From Geosiphon pyriformis (lineage: Eukaryota > Glomeromycota > Glomeromycetes > Archaeosporales > Geosiphonaceae), in assembly GCA_016748015.1 (NCBI GenBank), contig JAAOMT010000414.1:226353-290352 (forward strand): a stretch of 64,000 nt of DNA, in the 5' to 3' direction. Under the pieces are notes generated by a model. That model had not been told where the DNA came from. It worked only from the letters and a program-made list of their open reading frames with translations, and did no database searches. This document shows positions 22,458-32,926 of this stretch, piece by piece (position 1 is the first letter of the stretch; the number at the start of each line of letters is the position of its first letter). The position numbers were made by a program, and so were the translations under genes.

Positions 22458-23627
22458 TCAGCCAAATTTATTTTTGCTAGCAAAAATGTCATTGAAATTG
22501 TTGAGTAATATCTTGAGTTGCATTTGTTGAAGTGGATCTAGATTCCCCATGTTTATTTGTTCCAATTGTTCTGGTTGGAGCAGATAATATTTACTTCTTC
22601 CATAAATGGTTTGTAATGTAATGTCCACATATCCACAAAGCTGTGGAAAATCTGGAATGTGGTTTGGTGGTTGATCCTCAACTTTGGTGGTTAAATATTC
22701 AATAATAGTTCCCTTTGGTATTTTGATGATATTTTCAGTTGTGTTATAGATAAAAATTTTGATGTTTTTGGGACTATTGGTTGAGATGTAGAGATTGGTG
22801 AGTCCAATCTCTTCTGATTTACAAATGGTGGCTTCTGCTTCAAACAATTGAGCTTGATTCTTTACTTCTTTTTTTATAGCTAACATATACTGGTCATATA
22901 ACAGAATAGAAATTGTTTGACAAATTGAAATAATTTCTCCTTTGTCAACAATTTCTTCCTCTGTTATATTAACTGGTATATTTATTCTACCCATTAATCT
23001 AAATCTTTGTATCTCTCTAGCTGTAATCCCTAATTCCTCTCTGTTTCTCACTAACACTAATTGAGCTATTTTCACCAGAGGTAAGAATATTGCCTGTGCT
23101 ATTTTTTCATTTGGCTCTATAATATAGGTCTTTTCTGAATTATTTTGTAGCATGGTGATGATATTTTCTATGTATTCTGCATTAATTATTCCTCCTCTGA
23201 TGTTGATTCCTTTTTTTGCTAAACTACTTCTAAATGCTAATTGAACCATGATTGTTGCTGGGATTTCCAGAGCTATTTTGAGATCAATACATGTGCACAA
23301 ATTTGGTTCCAATTTAATGGCTTCTTTTCCCAGATATCTCAGATCAAATCCTGTATCGGTATCATGTATGTGTTCTGGCATAATACCTTCATTATTATCA
23401 CTATACCATTTGAGTTTCTGCTCCTTAGAGAGATCAGAAAGCGCAATGTATATTTCGGAGTTTGAATTGAAGTTTGAATCATTGATATTTTTGTTGCCAT
23501 ATTGTGTGGAGCTGAGAGTGGTGTTTTTGTCATCATTGTTGTCAAAGTTTGAATTGGAATTAAAAACTGATTCCAATTCTGATGCACAGCTGCTAATTGG
23601 TTCTTTTTCTGAGATTGTGTAGATCAT
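22458..23627 (-). CDS. E3 Pol segment: dUTPase domain and PR-RT linker
   Basis: 389 codons without a stop, part of the E3 polyprotein. Residues about 90-230 form a trimeric-type dUTPase: motif 1 DTGFDLRYLGKEA, motif 2 FRSSLAKKGINIRGG, motif 3 GIINAEYIENIITMLQ, motif 4 EPNEKIAQAIFLPLV, motif 5 TAREIQRFRLMG. In motif 3 the catalytic Asp (IID in E4) is Asn, and motif 5 has lost FGSTG, so this copy is probably inactive. The enzyme family converts dUTP to dUMP and keeps uracil out of DNA. The C-terminal part (KIFIYNTTENIIKIPKGTII, then the PDFPQLCGYVD linker) is the beta-rich segment common before Ty3/Gypsy RTs. The N-terminal part is Asn- and Ser-rich. Confidence 0.85.
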   Translation of the reverse strand: MIYTISEKEPISSCASELESVFNSNSNFDNNDDKNTTLSSTQYGNKNINDSNFNSNSEIYIALSDLSKEQKLKWYSDNNEGIMPEHIHDTDTGFDLRYLGKEAIKLEPNLCTCIDLKIALEIPATIMVQLAFRSSLAKKGINIRGGIINAEYIENIITMLQNNSEKTYIIEPNEKIAQAIFLPLVKIAQLVLVRNREELGITAREIQRFRLMGRINIPVNITEEEIVDKGEIISICQTISILLYDQYMLAIKKEVKNQAQLFEAEATICKSEEIGLTNLYISTNSPKNIKIFIYNTTENIIKIPKGTIIEYLTTKVEDQPPNHIPDFPQLCGYVDITLQTIYGRSKYYLLQPEQLEQINMGNLDPLQQMQLKILLNNFNDIFASKNKFG

Positions 23628-24300
23628 GCATGATGGTGAATTGTAAATTAAGTCACACTTATTACAATATTGAAAGTTGCAGAGAATTAAGCAATATTGA
23701 CATAACTAAGTATTTAACTGTTCTAAATGCTGCTTTTGTTCTTCTCTGGTAGGTGCTAGTTCTTGGTAATATTCATAGAATTGTTTTGGATCTAGGAAAT
23801 TTATGACTGGTTTTGGGTCCCAGTCGAGTTCTATAGGTTCAAGTGGGTTATTTTTAATTGTTTTTATCTTTTTTGGTGTCACTCCTTCGATTTTGGCAAG
23901 TGCCATTCGCCAAATTTTATTATCATCATTATGTGGGCATCCATTCAGACATTTGACGGCTTATCTTTAGGCAGCGTCTATGAGCATTTTTTTTCTCACC
24001 CAGTTGCTTATGAAAATCATGTATTGACACAATTTGTCACATGTTTCTCCTCACCCAGAAATGTTGTTCCACATTCTTTTATCCAGAAGAGTTTCTCCAC
24101 AAGCCAAGCATGGTTTATTGTTCCATTTTTCTATTCGTTTTGGTTTTCCAAAATGTTCAATAATGTATGGATGGCAGTAGAATTTTGTTACCAAAGTGTA
24201 CTCCTCATTATTATCACAACAAGCACCCATTGATGACAATTTCTTGCCACAATTGATGCATACCAGTTTTGGACAGTGATAAGTGGATTGGTGGGGTGTA
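23628..24300 (-). pseudogene. E3 Cys-rich (zinc-ribbon-like) module of Pol
   Basis: Region between protease and dUTPase in the same frame. Cys pairs visible: CxxCGKK.LSSMG at about 24225-24265, YCHP at about 24175, PCLACGETLLDKRMW at about 24080-24125, and LCQYC...YCNKCDLIYN at about 23645-23705. The run 23706-23906 has acidic and Trp-containing sequence ending QLNT. Family A and E4 have the same pattern at the same place. The spacing suggests two or three zinc-binding ribbons; I do not recognise the family. One or two stops. Confidence 0.65.
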
Positions 24301-25560
24301 GTGTAGGAATTATAAGTAGGATTGCTGTTGGTTGTTGGTTCTTCTTCCTTTCTCTTTCCTTTTCCCTTTTTGTCTTCTTTCTATTCCCAATTTATTTGTT
24401 CTTTCTGGTCATTGTTGGTTTTCCAGGCTTGGTTGGCTTTCCAGATAAGTTTTTTGCTCTGCTTTTCTTTTCTGTTGTTGTCTCACAAAAGTACTGGCAG
24501 CAGCTCATTGTGTTTGGTGTTAGCCCAGGAAACTTAGTAGGCTTTCTAAGTAGGTTTCTTTTTCTCTTCCTTGAATTCAATAAGTGGTGTTGTCGAGTTG
24601 GTGGTCTTAAAATGGCCACACATGGCTGGTACACGTGTGTGTTGACTGTTTTGGCTCAGTTGGAGCTCTTGTGTCATCCAGTCCAGTATGGCATTGGTTT
24701 TAGATAACCAATTATTTTTTACTAATGTCTGATATTGAATTGCTTCCATTACTAGGACTTTAATGGAAATAATGATGCCATTGACTTCAAAAAAGAAGTC
24801 ATCAATCTTACCAATGGGAGTTTTGATTGCTCCATTGGCAGTTATAATCCTGGTGCTGGCAGCGCAATCAACTCGGTGACCTAATTGGTCCATGAGTTGT
24901 TTTGTAATGATGCTGTCAGCTGATCCACTGTCTAGGATCAGTTTGATAGAGTGGCCATCAATTTTGGCATCAGTACACATGACAGTAATAGGTTTTTTTT
25001 CTAGAACAGCTTCACTAAATAATGGCATGGTTGACAGTTCTTCGAGTTCAAATGGGAAGATGGTGTCCAGTGATTTGTTTTTGGTGATGGTAGCTGGCGG
25101 AATGTTGCTGGTAAGTGTTGGGTGTTGGTTGGTTTTTGGGTTATTGGATTGAGTGTCTTTTGGGGTAACCAGTAGACTTAAATAGTTCTGGAAATTTGGG
25201 TTTTGGGCATACCCAGTACCCAAATTCCATTGTTGAGATTCTGTTGGTTGTGTGAAAGAACTGGGAATCAGTTGGTGAACTACCATTGATGATCTCCAGC
25301 TTTGTTGGGTTAATTTTGGTATTTAGGTTCTATTTTAAGGTAAGTTCTGTGGTGGTGTTTGAATTTGTTGGGGCTGATATATTACTTGAGGCTGTAGCTG
25401 ATAAATGGGTTGTGGCTGCAACTAATAAATTGCTGGTGTTATCAGTTGATAAATTGGCATTTGATATACTGGTGGTTGATAAGATAGCTGCTGTATTATA
25501 GGCAAGTAATTCTGATGATATGGCTCTGAGTTTGGTGGGTTATTCGGAATTTGAAACCAG
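24301..25560 (-). pseudogene. E3 protease (retropepsin)
   Basis: The 246-codon open piece 24546-25286 contains IKLILDSGSADSIITKQLMD, with the DSG active site of a retropepsin, followed by ASTRIITANGAIKTPIGKID and VKNNWLSKTNAILDWMTQEL. The N-terminal stretch is Pro/Asn/Gln-rich and carries SLDTIFPFELEEL just before the domain, as in families A and E4. Same frame class as Gag and the rest of Pol. The segment 25287-25560 is a repetitive Tyr/Gln/Pro-rich Gag end with stops. Confidence 0.85.
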
Positions 25561-26450
25561 TAATTGGGGTTTTGATATTGATTTCCTGATCATTGGTTAT
25601 TTAAGCAATGGTGACAATTGATTTGTAGATATCCTTGTTTACCACAATAATAGCAAACATGCGTTTTCTGTTGCTACTGTTAATTGGTCGATGATGATGG
25701 ACATGACTGATTCTGGAAATGATTTGTGTTTCTGGAATTATTGCATCATTGTGGTGGTTGATAAATTGTGCAATTGTTAGCTAAGTATCCCTCTAATTTC
25801 TGATTGATGGAATCACTAAATTGTTTCAATTTGGAATCCAATTCAGATGATCCATTCATTACTAGATTAACAGCTTGGGCATGGTTGGCTTCTAATTCAG
25901 CAGCTTCAAAATCTCTGGCGTTTGTGATGGCTGCTTGCAGATCGACAGGATACATTGGATGTACACATTGTAAGATGCTGCTGTGTAATCCGCGAATAAA
26001 CTGATTTAAGATCTGGGCTACTGTGAAATAATTGGCATTGATGGCTTGGATCTGGTGCAAATTCCTGTAAAAGCATCTTAAATAAGTAGTAACTGCTTCA
26101 TTTTTTCTTTGTTTGATAGTAGTGAAGGTGTTTGCTAGCCTGTTAATGCTGTTATTGTTGCTAAAGTATCTTAAAAACTCAATTTTAAATGCATTAAAAT
26201 CTTGGGATTTGTTGATTAAGCTTTGATACCATGAATTAGCGGTATTCTGGAGAAAATATGGGATGGCTTGCATGGCTCTGGCGTTATTACATCTATTAAC
26301 TGCTATGACTTTTTCTATGTTGTTAAGCCATATTTGGGCATCGTCCTCTTCGCTGGTAAATTTTTCAAGTTTGACTATTGGTACATATGCTATTGGATCT
26401 AAGTTGGGTTGTAGTGGTTGTTGAAGTTGTTATTGTGGCTGTGGAAGCAG
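25561..26450 (-). pseudogene. E3 Gag, central part and zinc knuckle
   Basis: The open piece 25746-26273 (175 codons) is a retrotransposon Gag capsid domain: QNTANSWYQSLINKSQDFNA, then FKIEFLRYF...RLANTFTTIKQ, then AVTTYLRCFYRNLHQIQ. Downstream at about 25595-25660 is a CCHC knuckle read CYYCGKQGYLQINC, in which the His is Tyr (C to T). Upstream to 26450 are pieces such as DPIAYVPIVKLEKF and DDAQIWLNNIEKV. Interrupted at 26450 by E4; it resumes at 46167 in the same frame class. Confidence 0.85.
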
Positions 26451-27311
26451 TATTACAAGTGATTATTTGGGGTGTTGAATTAAATAACAAACCCATAACT
26501 TGGTGCTAAAAGTTATTCACATTGATGTTATTAATCTAAAGGTTTTGTATTTAAAGGTTTTGTATCTGAAGGTTTTGGATTAAGTTCTTTGTATAATAGA
26601 CAGAGATTCAATAGTTGTTTTATCCGTAGCTTCCCAGAATTACAATTCTGTCAATTCTTCTCTTGGCATGATGGCCAGCAATTTTTTGGTAAGTATTCCA
26701 TATCTTCTGTACGTGTCCTATTCTCTCGCAGGGGTCTTCTACCAGACAATCCTTGACATCAGTAATCTAGTGCTTTATTTAACCAATTAGTGCACAACAA
26801 TAAAATCAAAATAAAATAAAGAAAAGAAATAAAAGAAAATCATAAATAAGCCAAGACAATTTTACAAGTTAGTATTCCATCAATAGCTGTGATCAAGAGC
26901 TATTGTGCCAGTATGTTTAAGTATCAATTATTATCAACATAGAGCGTTGATAGTAGAATTAAGTTTAAGATACCAAATAGTTATTTATTGTGTTTGGAAG
27001 GTTGTCTAGATCAAATCTAAACTAAGAGGTCTGTCTTTTTTAGCTTCTAATACTACTGCTATATATACATAATTGAGATTCCTTAATTTCTCAATTTTTC
27101 ACAACAGGAATTCTGCAATTCCTGGAATCCTGCAATTCCTTTGAGAGGAATCCTGGAATTCTGGAATCCTGTGATTCCTCATGAGAATTCTGTAATTTCT
27201 GGAATTCTGCAATTTCTGAGAGGATTTCTGGAATTCCATATTTTACTATGTCTACTTCTAATTGGCTAATAACTATGCTAATAGATATTCCCTATATTTC
27301 TATGAGTAACA
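26451..27311 (-). repeat. Family B1 LTR (3' LTR of E4)
   Basis: 861 bp. Starts TATTACAAGTGATTATTTGG, ends CTATGAGTAACA. Closely similar to 45317-46162 along its whole length, including the diagnostic AACCCATAACTTGGTGCTAA block. GCAG at 26447-26450 matches GCAG at 46163-46166, so E4 is one insertion into E3 Gag. TATA at about 27057; B1 array at about 27097-27236. Confidence 0.92.
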
Positions 27312-28200
27312 TTATTCCCTCCTTTTAATATTGAGCTCTGTTGAAATCTAACTCTGTTAATTTCTCTTGAAGTATTTTCTGAATTTTATTTTTGAGAATT
27401 ACTTGTTATTTGAGTCTGTAATTCTTCAAATTGAGCATTGGTGATTTTTCCTAATTGATTACTGGTAACCGTGTCCATTGCTTTGTTGAGTAAGATTTCT
27501 GGTCAATCCTGAAATGCTGTGTGTATTCGGTAAATGGCTCAGGCCTGTGTGGATAAGTTGTTCTTTCCCACAAAATGTTCTAATTGTTGTAGTATTTTGG
27601 TGTTAAATAATTGCTTTGTTTTATTCGTATATAGATTCTGGATATTCACGTGTTGTCTCAAGTAAAAATAACAATAGTTTTTTGGAAATTGTTGTATTCA
27701 TCAATTCCAAGTTTCTTTAGTCAACTCTTGGTATAGTGACTCTTTTGTCAACTCTTTTATTGCTAATTTTACTTTTGCCATGATTTTGTCAATGGTATTT
27801 TCTGTTTTTTTCTGTGTTTTATGTGGTGATGTCTTTCTAGTGTCTTGATATCAGATGGTTTGTTGATTAATTGTAATTTCCATCTTTTGGTGTTGAATTA
27901 ATTGAAAGAGTTGTTGTGCTAGTGAGTGGATGTTGTCTGTAATTTCTATTTTTTTGATATTTTTTGTTGTGTTTACTATGTCTTTATATATTCTTTTGAT
28001 GGATTAATTAACGTGTTGTTGTCAATAATGATGATTGGTTTCAGATCTTGTGGAATCTTCTCTGGTTGGACTAGTATCTTTTGTATTCTTAATTGTAGAA
28101 TATTATTGATAGATGGTGGTGTAATGTTGTGGTATGGTTTCAATTAATCTCTATGTGCTGCTTTGGTTAAGATTTTGTTATCCAGTCTTAATTTGTAAGC
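27312..28200 (-). pseudogene. E4 PPT and post-integrase extension
   Basis: The polypurine tract reads AAAAGGAGGGAATAA on the minus strand (27312-27326). Then comes the family B 3' extension, with pieces matching E2: QFEELQ (about 27425), LQQLEHFVGKNNLST (about 27555-27600), YLRQHVNIQ (about 27640-27665), DNIHSLAQQLFQLIQ (about 27895-27945). No recognised domain; stops present. No signal peptide or membrane span was seen that would suggest an env-like gene. Confidence 0.6.
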
Positions 28201-29300
28201 TTTATTCCTTAGAATTTCTTTTATGTGAAATGGTCCATCCTATTTGGGGTCAAATTTTCTACTTCATTGTTTTTCTGCTTTGGTATAATGTAAGAGTACT
28301 TTGTCTCCAATTTTGAATTCAACTAGTTTGTCTGGTAGTTAATTATCATGTCTTTCTTTCTGTTTCTCTTGTGACTTTTGTATGTTTTTAGCTGCTCTTC
28401 TTCATTTGTTTTTCAATGTTTCCATTAAGTCATATGTTCTTTTTAACAATGTCCTGTGGAAATTTTCTTCTGTTATTGGTTCAGTTGGATATGTGTTAAT
28501 CTCTATCTCAACTGGTAATGTTGCTGTTCTACCATATATTAATTCAAATAGTGTTGCTTGTGTGGTGTCTTGCTTCATTGTTCGATAAGCAAATAATACT
28601 GATGATATGAACAAATTCTATTTATTCTGGTTTTCTTGGCTGAGTTTTACTATTGTTTCACACAATGTTCTATTAAATCTTTCAACTAATTCATTGGTTT
28701 GTGGATAGTATGGTAATGATAGTGGTCTCTTAATTTCGAATATTTGGCTTAGTTCTACTAATGTTCTATTCACAAAATGGGTTCTTTGGTCTAATAATAA
28801 TTCTTTTGGACATCCATGTTGACAAATCAGATCTTGATAGATGAATTTGGCAACAGATTCTGCATCCACTCTTTGAATTGCTTTGGCTTCTGGTCATTTA
28901 GTAAGATAGTCTATGGCTACTGCAATATATCTGTTGCCTCTGCTGGTAATTGTCAATGGTCTGACTAAATCAATTCCAATATGGTCAAATGGTTGTCCCA
29001 CTTTGATTGGTTTCAATGGTTTGCTGGGTCTTGTTCCTTCTCTTCTTTGACAAGCATCACAATTTTGCACATATTGGATGATATCTGAATACATCAATGG
29101 TCAATAGTATCTCTTTCTGGATTTTTCTATGGTTGCTTCTTTATGAAAATGTCCTGCAGCTGGATCTAAGTGCATGTTAAATAGTATTGTCTCTTTTTCT
29201 GGTTTTGTAATTACTCTGGTTGGTTGATCTGAATCTTTTCTATTTTTCTAATAAAGTATATTTTGGTAAGTGATAAAATATTTGGATTGTTGTTTGATTC
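28201..29300 (-). pseudogene. E4 integrase (broken)
   Basis: Pieces 28402-28614, 28618-28869 and 28894-29097, all in one frame class. The N-terminal zinc region has GHFHKEATI and YVQNCDACQRREGTRPSK. The core has FDHIGIDLVRPLTITSRGNR (first Asp intact), LLLDQRTHFVNRTL (second Asp) and NELVERFNRTLCE (Glu). A frame change relative to RNase H lies between about 29100 and 29720. The 3' end carries the GRTATLPVEIEINTYPTE tail. Confidence 0.85.
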
Positions 29301-30690
29301 TCTTTTGTTTCAGTTGAGATAATTTCTTCTTGAACTGTTGAGTATCTATATAATGTTGAAGTTGTTGATATTTTTGTGTGTTCATTTTTTGTTATATTTT
29401 CGTGAGTATTGTTTTGGTTTTGTTATATTTTTGAATTGAAATGTTCTTAGATTTGTCTTATTTGCGACAAACCATCAGCATTTCTGTTGTCTTTTCCCTT
29501 TTTATAATGTATGATATAAGTATATGGTGCAAGTGCCATTTTCTATCTTGACTGTCTTCCATTTCCAAATTTTTGTTTTTGGAGTGATGTTAATCCTTTG
29601 TGATCTATGTACACTTCAAACTTTAGGCTCAAGTATTTTTTCCATTTCATAACTGCCCAGTATATTGCTAAGTGTTCTTGTTCCAATGTTTTATAGTTCT
29701 TTTTGGCTGGTGTTAAGCCTCAGCTAGCAAATGCTACTGGATGTTCTCTTCCATCCGGTCCTCTCTGAGATAGTACTGCTCCCAATGCTTGACCTGATGC
29801 ATCAGTAGTAATGATAAATAGTTTGTTGTAATCTGGATAGATCAATACTGGCACTTGAATGAGCTTTCCTCTTAAAATGTCAAAAGCTTTTTGTTGCGTT
29901 TCTGTCCATTCATATTTCATGTTCTTGGTTTGTAGATGGTTGAGTGGCTGAGCTATTTTAGAAAAGTTTTTGATGAAGTGACAATAATAGCTTACAAATC
30001 CCAAGAATGATTTTAGTTCAGTCACATTAGTTGGTACTGGAAAGTTCTTTACTATTTCTATCTTGTCTGGGTCTGTCTTGATACTATTTTTGCTGACTAT
30101 ATGTCCCAAAAACTTCAGTTCTGTTTTGCCAAAGAAGTACTTAGTAGCATTTAGCTTTAACTCTGCTCATCGCAGTCTTTTGAATACTTGTTGAAGATAA
30201 TGGAGATGATCATCAAATGTTCTTGAGAATACATTAGTGTTATCCAAGTACACAACTACTGATTTCCACAATAAGCCAGTGTACACAATTTCCATTAGCC
30301 ATTGGAAGGTTGCTGAGACATTGGTTAAGCCGAATAGCATTACTTCAAATTCAAAATTCCCTTCTCTTATGGTGAATGCCATTTTCTCTTTGTTGGCTAG
30401 ATCCATGGCTACTTGTCAGTAACTGCTATCCAAGTCCAATGTTGAAAACCATTTGTTTCTACCAAAAGCATCGAATAACTCTTGGATCTGTGGAGTTGGA
30501 TAACTGTTTCCATGAGTAACTTTATTGAGTTTTCTGTAGTCTACACAAAATCTGATCTTTCTATTCTTCTTTCAGATGAGTACCACTGGTGACAACCATG
30601 GGCTCATTGATGGCTAGATTAGCCTGTTGTTAAGCATTTGATTGATCTCTTAACGGATAATCTTATGGCTTGCTGGTGGTACTCTGTATG
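29301..30690 (-). pseudogene. E4 reverse transcriptase and RNase H (broken)
   Basis: RT palm pieces at 30167-30406 (EFEVMLFGLTNVSATFQWLM, then VVVYLDNTNVFSRTFDDH) and 29720-30109 (GHIVSKNSIKTDPDKIEIVK, then ELKSFLGFVSYYCHFIKNFS). Motif C is YLDN at 30239-30244. RNase H begins IITTDASGQALGAVLSQRGP, with the first Asp intact. A stop replaces the Trp of SGYWQVAMD at about 30415. Downstream RNase H motifs are fragmentary (about 29480-29700). Confidence 0.86.
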
Positions 30691-31573
30691 CTCTTTGTTT
30701 AATTGGCATTGCATTTCCAGTTTTGATCTGGTGTTGGATGATATCAGTTTTGCCAAATTTGTTTTCACTAGCAAAGATGTCATTAAAATTGTTGAATAAC
30801 ATCTTTAGTTGCATCTGTTGAAGTGGATCTAGATTTCCTATGTTCATTTGCTCTAGCTGTTCTGGTTGTAACAAATAACATTTGTTCTGTCTATAGATTG
30901 TTTGTGACATAATATCTACATATTCACACAATTGTGGAAAGTCTGGAATGGTACTTGGTAGTTGATCCTCAATTTCAGTGGTCAAATATCTAAGAGTGGT
31001 TTTTTTCGGTATCTCTACAATATTTCCTGTATTGTTGTAGATGGGAATTTTGATATGATTGTGGTTCTTGGCTAGTATGTATAGATTAATAAGTCCAACT
31101 TCTCCTGTTTCACAAAGGCTTGTTTCTGCTTCAAAAATTTGTGCCTGATCCTTTACCTTTCTTTCTATTGCTAACATGTACTGGTTATATGGTGGAATAG
31201 AAATTGCATGACCTGTTGAGATAATTTCTTCTTGGCCAATAATTTCTTCTTTTGCCATATTGACTGGTATGTCTATTTTACCCGTGGATCCGAATCTCTG
31301 TATTCCTTTTGCGGTTATCTCTAATTCTTCCCTATTTCCCACTGAAACTAACTGAGCTATTTTAACCAGAGGCAGAAATATTGTCTGTGCTATTTTCTCA
31401 TTTGGCTCTATAATATAGGCCTTTTCAGAGTCATTTTGTAGCATGGTGATGATATTTCTTATATATCCCATGTCAATTATTCCTCCTCTTATATTTATTC
31501 CTCTTTTTGCTAGACTACTCTTAGATGCTAATTGAATTATTGTTGTTGCTGGAATTTTCAGTGCTATTTTCAA
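30650..31573 (-). CDS. E4 Pol segment: dUTPase domain and PR-RT linker
   Basis: 307 stop-free codons. The dUTPase domain covers motif 2 SKSSLAKRGINIRGG, motif 3 GIIDMGYIRNIITMLQ (catalytic Asp retained), motif 4 EPNEKIAQTIFLPLV and motif 5 TAKGIQRFGSTGKID. Motif 1 (TDAGFDLRY) lies just upstream at about 31630, beyond a stop near 31603. Best-preserved dUTPase signature in the window. The C-terminal half is the beta-rich PR-RT linker (KIPIYNNTGNIVEIPKKTTL) and the LDPLQQMQLKMLFNNFNDIF run, then AYRVPPASHKIIR at the RT start. Other retroelements with a fused dUTPase exist (some retroviruses), but the position here, after PR and a Cys-rich module, should be compared. Confidence 0.88.
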   Translation of the reverse strand: MKIALKIPATTIIQLASKSSLAKRGINIRGGIIDMGYIRNIITMLQNDSEKAYIIEPNEKIAQTIFLPLVKIAQLVSVGNREELEITAKGIQRFGSTGKIDIPVNMAKEEIIGQEEIISTGHAISIPPYNQYMLAIERKVKDQAQIFEAETSLCETGEVGLINLYILAKNHNHIKIPIYNNTGNIVEIPKKTTLRYLTTEIEDQLPSTIPDFPQLCEYVDIMSQTIYRQNKCYLLQPEQLEQMNIGNLDPLQQMQLKMLFNNFNDIFASENKFGKTDIIQHQIKTGNAMPIKQRAYRVPPASHKIIR

Positions 31574-32538
31574 ATCAATGCAGATGCGTGAATGTGGTTC
31601 TAATTAGATGGCCTTTTTTTCTGAATACCTCAGATCAAACCCAGCATCAGTAATATGTGTGCATTCTGACATAATACCTTTATTATTATCGCTGAACCAT
31701 TTAAGTTCCTGTTCCTTGGTAAGGTCAGGAAGTGCAATATATTGTTCATAGTTTGGATTGGTGTTTAAATCTGAGTTGGAATCATTGTCATTGTTTTCGC
31801 CATATTGGATGAAGCTAGAACCAGTGTTTTTGTTATCATTGTTGTCAGAGTTTGAATTGGGATTAAAAATCAATTCTGATTCTGATGCACAGCTGCTAAT
31901 TGGTTTCTTTTCCTCTGGGATTGTGTAGATCATGTGTGATGGTGGATTATAAATGAGGTCACACTCATTACAATATTGGAAGTCATATAGAATCAAACAG
32001 TAGTTACATAGTTGAATGTTTATTTCTTCCAAGCATTGTTTCTGCTTTTCTATTGTGGGCACTAATTGCTGGTAATGTTCGTGAAATTCTTCTGAGTCAT
32101 TTTCAATGTTGCCAAAGACATCAGAAGTTTAGACATATTCAGATTCAGGAAGAGATAAAAGATTGTTTTTTATTTCCAGTAATTCACTGGTTGTCATGCC
32201 TTCTGCTTTTGCATATGTTATTCTCCAAAGTTTATGTTTGTCATGGGGATATCTTTCCAATTGTCATAGTGCTCTTTTCTATGCGTCATCGATTAGTGTT
32301 CTCTTGTATACCCAGTTATTTATCAAGATGGTGTACTGATATGTCTCATCATATGTTTCTTTCCATCCAGGAATGTCATTCCACATTCCTTCATCAGGCA
32401 AGATAGTTCTACATGCAAGACATGGTTGATTGTCCCACTTTTCTTGTTGTTTCGGTCATCCAAAGTGCTCTATGATGCATGCGTGACAGTAAAATCTGGT
32501 GGCCATTGAATATTTCTCATTGTTGCCATAGCATGCGC
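31574..32538 (-). pseudogene. E4 Cys-rich module, downstream part
   Basis: The piece 31604-32062 holds LCNYCLILYDFQYCNECDLI (two CxxC pairs), then an Asn/Ser-rich spacer and dUTPase motif 1, TDAGFDLRY. Upstream, to 32538, lie YCHACIIEHFG (about 32470-32505), QPCLACRTILPDEGMW (about 32385-32430) and AKAEGMTTSELLEIKNN. It is interrupted at 32538 by the family A element, between the LSLMG and ACYGNNEKY codons. Confidence 0.65.
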
Positions 32539-32753
32539 TGTTACCAGACAAAATTAGAGATATTATTTAGCATAAAATTATCTTATAATTTCTATCATTA
32601 ATTAGCATATATTATCATTTCAAATTATTACTTATTACATTACAAAAATGTCCGAAATTATCATTTAATTAATAACCCAAATTGTACACAACACAAATGT
32701 AACCTAATTGCAATGATCAATCATGCAATACCCCGAACTATGTAACATTCAAA

Positions 32754-32872
32754 AGTTTGCCAAAATTTATAGAAATTTGCCGAAATAATTGATAGTTCAC
32801 CAAAATATCTAATAGTTTGCAGAAATAACTTGTAGTTCACCGAAATGTATCTTTAGTTCAGTGAAATTGTAG
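32754..32872 (+). promoter_or_regulatory. Family A U3 array, 20-bp units
   Basis: Six units, five of them spaced exactly 20 bp, with a common core AGTTYRCCGAAAT. Combining both LTRs, the ideal core is TTCGCCGAA, a dyad of TTCG and CGAA around one base. Located about 45-165 bp upstream of the TATA. Repeated at 41310-41428 in the 3' LTR. Confidence 0.75.
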
Positions 32873-32916
32873 AAAATAACAAAGTTCAAGTTCATATAAT
32901 AGTGTTATGACAAGTT

Positions 32917-32926
32917 GTATAAAAGA
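32917..32926 (+). promoter_or_regulatory. Family A TATA box
   Basis: TATAAAAGA follows GACAAGTTG in both LTRs, downstream of the U3 array. It is the best core promoter candidate in the element. Confidence 0.65.

Noticed and set aside
23241-23622. Plus-strand open frames overlapping the dUTPase segment
   Set aside because: Antisense shadows: the minus strand carries the dUTPase motifs, and the equivalent plus-strand frame at 4549 exists only because the element is repeated there.
27312-28200. Envelope-like gene in the 3' region of family B
   Set aside because: No signal peptide, transmembrane segment or cleavage site is visible; the conserved pieces are Gln-, Leu- and Lys-rich.
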